From assembly GCA_937981555.1 (NCBI GenBank), contig CALJOK010000043.1:62001-126000 (forward strand): a DNA stretch of 64,000 nucleotides. The letters are read 5' to 3'. The notes beneath the pieces were generated by a model. It was not told the origin of the DNA and did no database searches. It worked only from the letters and a program-made list of their open reading frames with translations. The first letter of the stretch is position 1. Each line of letters begins with the position of its first letter. The DNA is from an uncultured Saprospiraceae bacterium (GTDB lineage Bacteria; Bacteroidota; Bacteroidia; Chitinophagales; Saprospiraceae). A program made the position numbers and the translations under genes. Of the stretch, positions 57,176 to 64,000 are shown piece after piece.

Positions 57176-59287
57176 ATGAAACGCGATAGATTGCGATTTT
57201 TACGAAATATAGGAATTGCCGCACACATTGATGCAGGCAAAACAACATTAACAGAAAGGATTCTTTACTTCACCGGCAAGTCACATCGCATAGGCGAAAC
57301 TCATGATGGCAACAGCCAAATGGATACGATGAAGCAGGAAAAAGAAAAAGGAATTACGATTAGTTCAGCGGCAACTCATACGGAATGGAAGTATGGTGGA
57401 GAGCAATTTTTGATGAACATTATTGATACTCCAGGGCACGTTGATTTTATGATTGAGGTGGAACGATCACTCCGAGTTTTAGATGGAATGGTTGCCTTGT
57501 TTGATGCGGTTGCGGGAGTTGAATCTCAGACGGAAACGGTTTGGCAACAGGCAGCTAGATACGAAGTTCCTGTGATTGCAATGGTCAACAAAATGGATAG
57601 AGTAGGAGCTGATTTTTTTGAAGTGGTTCGACAAATTGAAACTCGTTTGGGAGCGAATGCTTTAGCGATTCAAATTCCAATTGGAGCGGAAGATGGTTTT
57701 GTAGGAGTGATTGATTTGATTGAATGGAAAGCAGTTTATTGGAATGAGGAAGGAGAGGTTTTGGAGAAAAATGAAATTCCAAAATCGCTGATGGAAGAGG
57801 CACAAAAGTATCGAGATATTTTGCTAGAAACAATTGCTCTTTTTGACGAAAACTTGATGAATCAATATTTCGAAAATGCCAAAAGTATCACCGCTGAGCA
57901 ATTGAATATTGTCTTACGGAAAGCAGTTTTAAATCGACAAATTGTTCCTGTAATTATGGGTGCCGCGTATAAAAATAGAGGAGTGCAAACGTTGCTAAAT
58001 GCAGTTTGTGATTACTTGCCTTCGCCATTGGATCGAGGCGCAGTAGAGGCAAAAAAAATGGCAGATGAAACTACTGTTTTACGTCAGCCTGATGCCGACG
58101 AACCCTTTGCTGCCTTGGCTTTTAAGATTGCGTTGGATGAGCAGAACCGACAACTTTGTTTCTTTAGAGTATATGCTGGAATGCTAAAAATTGGGGATTC
58201 AATTTTAAATCCTCGAACGGGCAAGAAAGAAAGAATTGGTCGTTTGTATCAAATTCATGCGAACAAACGAGCGGAGATTCAAAGTGTTTCTGCTGGCGAT
58301 ATTGCTGCCACGGTTGGTTTGAAATCTGTACGAACAGGAGACACACTTTCTGCGCAAAATGACCCAATTATTTTGGAAAGTTTATTCGTTCCTAAGCCTG
58401 TAATTAGCATGGCGATAGAAGCGAAAAATGCGGAGCAATTAGACAAATTAGGAATGGCATTAGCCAAGTTGCAAATGGAAGATCCTAGTTTTAAAGTTCA
58501 ATTGGATGAAGCAACTGGACAAACAATTGTGCTCGGGATGGGTGAATTACATTTGATGATTAAGTTGGATATTTTAAAAGAAGATTTCAGTCTTGACGTC
58601 AAGGTAGGTTCTCCGAAAGTGGCGTATCAGGAAGAATTTACCAAGTCCGTTCAGACTCGATATCGATTGAAGAATCAAACTGGCGGCGGCGGGTTATATG
58701 CAGAAATCGAAGTGAAAGTTGGTTCTGCTGACGAGGCATTTTTAAACAGCGATGCTTTCCTAAAAGAAGGAAAACGATTGCAGTTTGTCAATAAAATTGT
58801 TGGCGGTACAATTCCAAAAGAATTCATTCCTTCGGTTGAAAAAGGTTTTGCTCAAATGTTGGATAATGGTGCTTTGGCAAGTTATCCAATTCAAAATTTG
58901 AAAGTTGAATTGTTGGATGGAAAAACACATTCCAAAGATTCCAAACCTTTAGCATTTGAACTCTGTGCCATGGAAACTTTTAGATCGATCGCGATGCAAA
59001 TGGAACCTCAACTTTTAGAGCCAATGATGGCTGTGGAAGTAACTACTCCTGAAGAATATTTAGGAAACATTTTAGGTGGTTTGAATCGAAGGCGAAGTGT
59101 TATTTTATCACAAGAAATGACTGGACTTCATAATCGAATTGAAGCAGAAGTTCCTTTGGCTGAAATGTTTGGTTACGTGAATCATCTTCGATCGGTGAGT
59201 GCTGGTCGGGCAAATTATTCGATGAAATTCAAACATTACGCTGCTTTGCCAGGGCAAAAAGTGGAAGAGGTTTTGGCTCAAATTTAA
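57176..59287 (+). CDS. fusA: Translation elongation factor G (divergent paralogue type)
   Basis: [81 protein letters not shown]-terminal EF-G domains IV/V. Confidence 0.95.
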   Translation: MKRDRLRFLRNIGIAAHIDAGKTTLTERILYFTGKSHRIGETHDGNSQMDTMKQEKEKGITISSAATHTEWKYGGEQFLMNIIDTPGHVDFMIEVERSLRVLDGMVALFDAVAGVESQTETVWQQAARYEVPVIAMVNKMDRVGADFFEVVRQIETRLGANALAIQIPIGAEDGFVGVIDLIEWKAVYWNEEGEVLEKNEIPKSLMEEAQKYRDILLETIALFDENLMNQYFENAKSITAEQLNIVLRKAVLNRQIVPVIMGAAYKNRGVQTLLNAVCDYLPSPLDRGAVEAKKMADETTVLRQPDADEPFAALAFKIALDEQNRQLCFFRVYAGMLKIGDSILNPRTGKKERIGRLYQIHANKRAEIQSVSAGDIAATVGLKSVRTGDTLSAQNDPIILESLFVPKPVISMAIEAKNAEQLDKLGMALAKLQMEDPSFKVQLDEATGQTIVLGMGELHLMIKLDILKEDFSLDVKVGSPKVAYQEEFTKSVQTRYRLKNQTGGGGLYAEIEVKVGSADEAFLNSDAFLKEGKRLQFVNKIVGGTIPKEFIPSVEKGFAQMLDNGALASYPIQNLKVELLDGKTHSKDSKPLAFELCAMETFRSIAMQMEPQLLEPMMAVEVTTPEEYLGNILGGLNRRRSVILSQEMTGLHNRIEAEVPLAEMFGYVNHLRSVSAGRANYSMKFKHYAALPGQKVEEVLAQI

Positions 59288-59345
59288 AATGTAAGTATCA
59301 TGTTATAAACGGTAGCTCTCATTAATTTGGGAGCTACTTTTTTAT

Positions 59346-60065
59346 TTAAATACTCAAATAAATTCCACCGACTACCAATGCAACTAATGAAGTATGCAAA
59401 ACAGTTGCTAGCAAATAACAACCAATCGCCTTTAGAAATCCCTTCCAGTTTTTTTCATCAAAAACGGAAATGTAAGCCACAAACATATAAATAATGGAAC
59501 CTGTAATCAGAATTGTGAATACCTTCATATCAACAAATGCTACAGGGATAGTAACAATAAAAATAAACGTAGTCAGAGCAATGATATAACTATTGATAAT
59601 TAAATGCTCTGCGTAATTGTATTGTTTTTTTCGAAAAATCCAAAGAGTTGCTAATGCAAAAAATGGAATTTTTAGTAATTGAAAAATGTGATAATATTGC
59701 TTGACTAGGTTATTGAAAATTCCAACTGCATCATTTAGTTTTTGAGGAATACCTTCACCTAAATTAATTGTAGTTCCCCCCATCATACCATCAATTTCAT
59801 TTCCACTCAGGGCATCAGAATTGGAAGCTTTTATTAATTCTAAGGTTAAGAACGTAGCAATGGTAATCATCAAAATTAGAAAATTCATTGGCTTGATATG
59901 CTTCGTCCTTTCGACTGTAAAAAGATAATTACTCAAAGTCTTCCCAGGAGTAAACAAAAGATTTTTTACCGTAAAAGAAAACCCTTTTTCAAAATTGAAA
60001 ACAGCTAAAATAGATTCATAGATGGTTTGCATCGAAATGCGAGGTGGAATATTTGGTTGCTCCAT
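59346..60065 (-). CDS. DUF3667-like membrane protein
   Basis: NFEKGFSFTVKNLLFTPGKTLSNYLFTVERTKHIKPMNFLILM. Confidence 0.75.
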   Translation of the reverse strand: MEQPNIPPRISMQTIYESILAVFNFEKGFSFTVKNLLFTPGKTLSNYLFTVERTKHIKPMNFLILMITIATFLTLELIKASNSDALSGNEIDGMMGGTTINLGEGIPQKLNDAVGIFNNLVKQYYHIFQLLKIPFFALATLWIFRKKQYNYAEHLIINSYIIALTTFIFIVTIPVAFVDMKVFTILITGSIIYMFVAYISVFDEKNWKGFLKAIGCYLLATVLHTSLVALVVGGIYLSI

Positions 60066-60224
60066 ATTTGTTTTTTTCTAAAAATAAGAAATTAAAAGTT
60101 GGAATAAAAAATCATATTGGAAATGTATTGTTATTTTATAATATGAACAGGAACTTATACTTATTTTATATAACTTTCGTTTTCTTGTTTTAAAGAATTT
60201 TACCTCAAAAAAAATAACTAAATT

Positions 60225-60689
60225 ATGGCAAAATGGCTCACCTCAATTTCTTCTAATGTTCAAGAATTTATTGAAAAACAAAAAATGTTTTTCGTCGCAA
60301 CTGCTGCTAAGGATGGCAAAGTAAATGTTTCGCCAAAAGGATTAGATACTTTAAAGGTGATAGATAAAAATAAAGTGGTTTGGTTAAATCTAGGAGGAAG
60401 TGGCAATGAAACGGAAACACATTTAAATGATACAAATCGAATGACTTTGATGTTTTGTTCATTCGAAGGAGGTCCGTTGATTGTTAGATTATATGGAACA
60501 GCAAAATCTATTCGACCTGAAAATGAAAATTGGGAATCGATGATTTCGTTTTTCCCCAACCAACCTAGAGCACGGCAAATATTTGAAATGGAAGTGGTGG
60601 ATGTACAAACTTCTTGCGGATATGGAGTACCATTTTTTAAATTCGAAGCACAACGGAAACCATTAACAATTCCAAAAGTTAAAAAATAA
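60225..60689 (+). CDS. Pyridoxamine 5'-phosphate oxidase-family protein
   Basis: QKMFFVATAAKDGKVNVSPKGLDTLKVIDKNKVVWLNLGGSGNETETHLNDTNRMTLMFCSFEGGPLIVRLYG. Confidence 0.9.
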   Translation: MAKWLTSISSNVQEFIEKQKMFFVATAAKDGKVNVSPKGLDTLKVIDKNKVVWLNLGGSGNETETHLNDTNRMTLMFCSFEGGPLIVRLYGTAKSIRPENENWESMISFFPNQPRARQIFEMEVVDVQTSCGYGVPFFKFEAQRKPLTIPKVKK

Positions 60690-60708
60690 TAGAGAGCAGA
60701 CCACCACG

Positions 60709-61074
60709 TTACTCTTTAGTGTTAATAAAAAAATAAAAAAACAATGCTCCTACAAAATAAAAAATATAATCAAAATAGTCTTTTGTAAACTGAGCTGACC
60801 ATCTCGGAAAACCTTCTTCAAAGACAATGGCCAAAGTGATTCCTATCACTACAGTCTCTAAAATTGAAAACGTGTACACCTTGTTATGATTTATTTTTCT
60901 TAGAAAAAAACGACGTTCGGCCAGCATGAATCCCATGAAAATTGGAAGGCATAAAAGTGGGTCTAAATAGCTATCTAAAATAACAAAATTCCAACCTAAT
61001 ATCTTTTGAAAAAATTGGTGTAGGATAAATAGAAAAACACAAAAAAGCCAAGCAGGATTTTGAAAAATTTTCAT
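60709..61074 (-). CDS. Hypothetical membrane protein
   Basis: 121 aa, about four hydrophobic helices. Confidence 0.55.
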   Translation of the reverse strand: MKIFQNPAWLFCVFLFILHQFFQKILGWNFVILDSYLDPLLCLPIFMGFMLAERRFFLRKINHNKVYTFSILETVVIGITLAIVFEEGFPRWSAQFTKDYFDYIFYFVGALFFYFFINTKE

Positions 61075-61084
61075 TTTGAAGAAG

Positions 61085-61321
61085 TTATAATGCAGCAGTT
61101 ATTCCTACTATCAATCCTATAATTACAAAAGGAGAAATCGCAATCAAAAGAAGAATTCCAATAACTCGGATAACTATTTTTGTAAAGCCTATCCATATAG
61201 AATCGTCTTCATTAATTGTTGCTGCTCGATTCCACCAATTAAGACTGTCGGCTGCTTTGTCCATCATCTTATCAGAAGCAGATGGTTTTTCACTAGGTTT
61301 CTTTTCATTTTTATATTCCAT
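61085..61321 (-). CDS. Hypothetical small membrane protein
   Basis: 78 aa; C-terminal hydrophobic IVIRVIGILLLIAISPFVIIGLIVGITAAL; 10 nt upstream of the preceding minus-strand gene. Confidence 0.55.
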   Translation of the reverse strand: MEYKNEKKPSEKPSASDKMMDKAADSLNWWNRAATINEDDSIWIGFTKIVIRVIGILLLIAISPFVIIGLIVGITAAL

Positions 61322-61587
61322 AATTTAAAAATATTAATAACTATTAATATTAGGCATGATTTTTTCAAAATTAAAATTGTTTAGAACAAATTTAAATGAC
61401 TTGAATTGTTCTTTTTTTATATGCAAAACTTGATTTTTAAAAAATAGCCTATCGTAAATTGTTGGTTTTCAATGTTTTATATATACTAAAACGTTCGGTT
61501 CTCTTATCTTAGTTTGTTTTATCATTCCCCTCTAGAATAACTTTCCCCTAAGTTTACTTTTTTTTTAATCCAGAAAACTTCTTTAAG

Positions 61588-63108
61588 ATGAAAAAATGGA
61601 CAAAGGGACTTTTCCTTCTTATGTCGCTATTCCTAGTTCAAAGTTGTGTCAAAGACCTTCAAGAGATAGATAATATTGAGGTCGAAAATTGGCAACCAGA
61701 AGTGGCAGTTGCACTTGTTAATACCACCGTTTCCATCCAAGATTTTTTAGATGATTTTGATTCCCAAGGCTACCTTGATATCGATGACGATAACTTCATG
61801 ACATTAGTTTATGAGAGTAATGTTTTTTCTGTTTCGGGAGAAGAAATTATTGACATCCCAGACATTACGATTCCGATGTTAGACACTAGTATGGTGCTAC
61901 CTTATGGGGCAATAAATACTTCGTTTGATATTGACTTTTTTACGGTAAAAAGTGGAGTATTAAATTATGCTTTTCAGTCAACTTATTCTGAAGATATAAA
62001 TGTCATAATTGAAGTACAAAATTTGACTCAAAATGGAGTCAAGTTAAGTTATCCTACAATTGCTGAATATTCAGGTAGTTCTCCAACTAATGTAAGTGGA
62101 ACGATTGATTTAAGTGGTTACATCATGGATTTTTTCAATGACGAAATCAAAGTAAAATATATAGCAACTAATGCAGCAGGAGAGCGAAAATTTTTACAGA
62201 ATATGGTTTTGCAACTTCAAGATTTTGAGTATTCTCTTATCCAAGGATATTTTGATCAGTATATATTTGACTTGCCGAGTGATACTATCTTGATTAACCT
62301 TTTTGAGACGGCGGTGAGTGGAAGTTTGAAGATCGAAGATCCAAAAATAAATTTGAAAATCTCTAACAGTTTTGGTGTTCCAATTGGAATGATTGCAGAA
62401 AACTTAACTGCGGAAACGATGTCAGAAGGAACGATGGAAGTTTATTCTGTTTTAGATGATGGGATTGCATTTAATTATCCTTCATTGATGGAAGTCGGTC
62501 AATCTAAGATTACTGATGTTGGAGTGAATAAAGATAATTCGAATTTGAGTGAAATTATATCAAGTAATCCAACACAATTAAGTTACGAATTAGGTGCTTT
62601 GACTAATCCTAGCGCTGATCCAAATATAAAAGGATTTGTGTTAGATACTAGTCGATTTGATGTTGATATGAAAATGGAACTTCCGGTGTGGTTAAGTGCA
62701 AGTGGTTTTGCAGTAGAAGAAGTAAGTAAATTTGATGCTTCATTTTTTGAAGGTATTGAAAGTGCTTCATTTAAATTAATTACTGAAAATGGATTACCGA
62801 TAGAAGCAGGTGTACAAGTTTATTTTATGGATGAAAATAATATGGTTTTAGATTCATTATTTGATAATGGAAATATGACTTTGATTCCAGCGGCAGAAGT
62901 TAATGCTCAAGGAGAAGTTACTGCAAAAAGTTCGACTGAGAATATAGAAGAATTTACAATTGAGCGAATTGCGAAAATTAAAAATGCTACTCAAATTTCA
63001 ATTAAAGGAATGGTTTCAACTGCTGAAATGGGAACGGTTACGGTGAAGTTTTATACTGATTATGGCATGAGCTTTAAGCTTGGAGCAATTGCTAAATTGA
63101 AAGAATAA
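61588..63108 (+). CDS. Putative lipoprotein
   Basis: MKKWTKGLFLLMSLFLVQSCVKDLQ lipobox; 506 aa beta-rich protein. Confidence 0.8.
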   Translation: MKKWTKGLFLLMSLFLVQSCVKDLQEIDNIEVENWQPEVAVALVNTTVSIQDFLDDFDSQGYLDIDDDNFMTLVYESNVFSVSGEEIIDIPDITIPMLDTSMVLPYGAINTSFDIDFFTVKSGVLNYAFQSTYSEDINVIIEVQNLTQNGVKLSYPTIAEYSGSSPTNVSGTIDLSGYIMDFFNDEIKVKYIATNAAGERKFLQNMVLQLQDFEYSLIQGYFDQYIFDLPSDTILINLFETAVSGSLKIEDPKINLKISNSFGVPIGMIAENLTAETMSEGTMEVYSVLDDGIAFNYPSLMEVGQSKITDVGVNKDNSNLSEIISSNPTQLSYELGALTNPSADPNIKGFVLDTSRFDVDMKMELPVWLSASGFAVEEVSKFDASFFEGIESASFKLITENGLPIEAGVQVYFMDENNMVLDSLFDNGNMTLIPAAEVNAQGEVTAKSSTENIEEFTIERIAKIKNATQISIKGMVSTAEMGTVTVKFYTDYGMSFKLGAIAKLKE

Positions 63109-63165
63109 GTTTTTGTAATTAAGTTGTTATAACAAGATACTTACAAATAAAATAAAAATAATAAA

Positions 63166-64000
63166 ATGAAACAATATATTTTTTCCCTACTTGGAGTTTG
63201 TTTAGGATTTTCGATGCAAGCTCAGATAGAATTGGGAACACATTTTATGTCCAATGTTGCTCAAAATAATTTGACGAATCCAGCTTCATTTACAGATAAT
63301 GGTTACAAAGTCAATGTGAGTTTGTTACCTTCAGTTTATGCCGGATTTTATAATTCTTCGATTGCTCCTGATAATGTTTTGGAAAAAAGAGGAACATCAC
63401 TTTACCTTGATGTAGATGGATTAATTGAACAAGTTGGAGTAGAAGGAATGAATATTCAAACCAACTTAAATGTTGAAACATTTTCTTTTTCTTTCCAAGC
63501 CAAAAGATGGCAACTGAGTTTGCATCATGGCGTACGAGTGAGCACATTTCACTCGATCCCAAAATCTATGTTGCAATTTGCTTGGGGCGGGAATGCTCAA
63601 TTTGTAGGAGAAACAATCAACATCGCACCATCCCAAAATATTTTGGCTTACCAAGAATTTGGTGTTGGCTTTGGATATAAAATTGGTGACAACTTGACTT
63701 TAGGGACACGTCTAAGATATTTAGTTGGAATTGCCACTTACCAAACTGCGAATGCAAAAGCGAGTATTTATACTGATCCTGAATACTACCAATTAACTGC
63801 CGATACAGATTATTTAATTAATACTGGAGGGCTACCTGAAAGTGATATTGATAATGGAGAGTTTTTAAATTTAGATGACTTCGAACCTTCTTTATTTGGA
63901 GATAATCGAGGTGTCGCATTTGACTTTGGAGCAAGTTTTGATGTTAATGAGAAACTCAATATACAAACGAGTGTATTGAATATTGGAAAAATAAAATGGG
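63166..64000 (+). CDS. DUF5723-like outer-membrane beta-barrel protein (3' truncated by window end)
   Basis: Translation from ATG 63166: MKQYIFSLLGVCLGFSMQAQIELGTHFMSNVAQNNLTNPASFTDNGYKVNVSLLPSVYAGFYNSS...; open to the window end. Confidence 0.75.
   Translation, partial: MKQYIFSLLGVCLGFSMQAQIELGTHFMSNVAQNNLTNPASFTDNGYKVNVSLLPSVYAGFYNSSIAPDNVLEKRGTSLYLDVDGLIEQVGVEGMNIQTNLNVETFSFSFQAKRWQLSLHHGVRVSTFHSIPKSMLQFAWGGNAQFVGETINIAPSQNILAYQEFGVGFGYKIGDNLTLGTRLRYLVGIATYQTANAKASIYTDPEYYQLTADTDYLINTGGLPESDIDNGEFLNLDDFEPSLFGDNRGVAFDFGASFDVNEKLNIQTSVLNIGKIKW

Noticed and set aside
63311-63654. Minus-strand ORFs of 83 and 62 aa near the window end
   Set aside because: Antisense to the truncated DUF5723-like gene read from ATG 63166, which has a signal peptide and beta-barrel character

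Overview
AT-rich chromosomal window that reads as Bacteroidota, probably Saprospiria-like: T9SS-type C-terminal sorting domain, HYR-like repeat adhesin, DUF5723/DUF3667-like proteins and TAnnTTTG-type promoter boxes. The recognisable backbone genes are hemF, a Maf-like NTP pyrophosphatase, a UbiA prenyltransferase, a KdsC-like HAD phosphatase, iscX, a 2Fe-2S ferredoxin, mutS, ffh, a DEAD-box helicase and an EF-G. There are no rRNA, tRNA, CRISPR, transposase or phage genes that I could recognise. The most interesting accessory content is: (i) a divergent pair of AAA+ genes. One is a Clp-like unfoldase with a degenerate first ATPase site and a C-terminal segment resembling the release-factor PCRF domain. 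The other is a tandem CbbX-type AAA+ protein with a duplicated N-terminal module. (ii) A downstream PAS histidine kinase whose H-box His reads as Tyr. (iii) A six-gene cluster in which an SsuA/TauA-like substrate-binding domain is fused to OmpA, next to a permease, an ATPase and two coiled-coil proteins. It is followed by a WG-repeat protein and three TerB-like small proteins. (iv) Several families of dispersed intergenic palindromes, some of which fill consecutive spacers inside one gene cluster. (v) A cohesin/dockerin-like T9SS adhesin. All family assignments are from reading the translated sequence; no searches were run.
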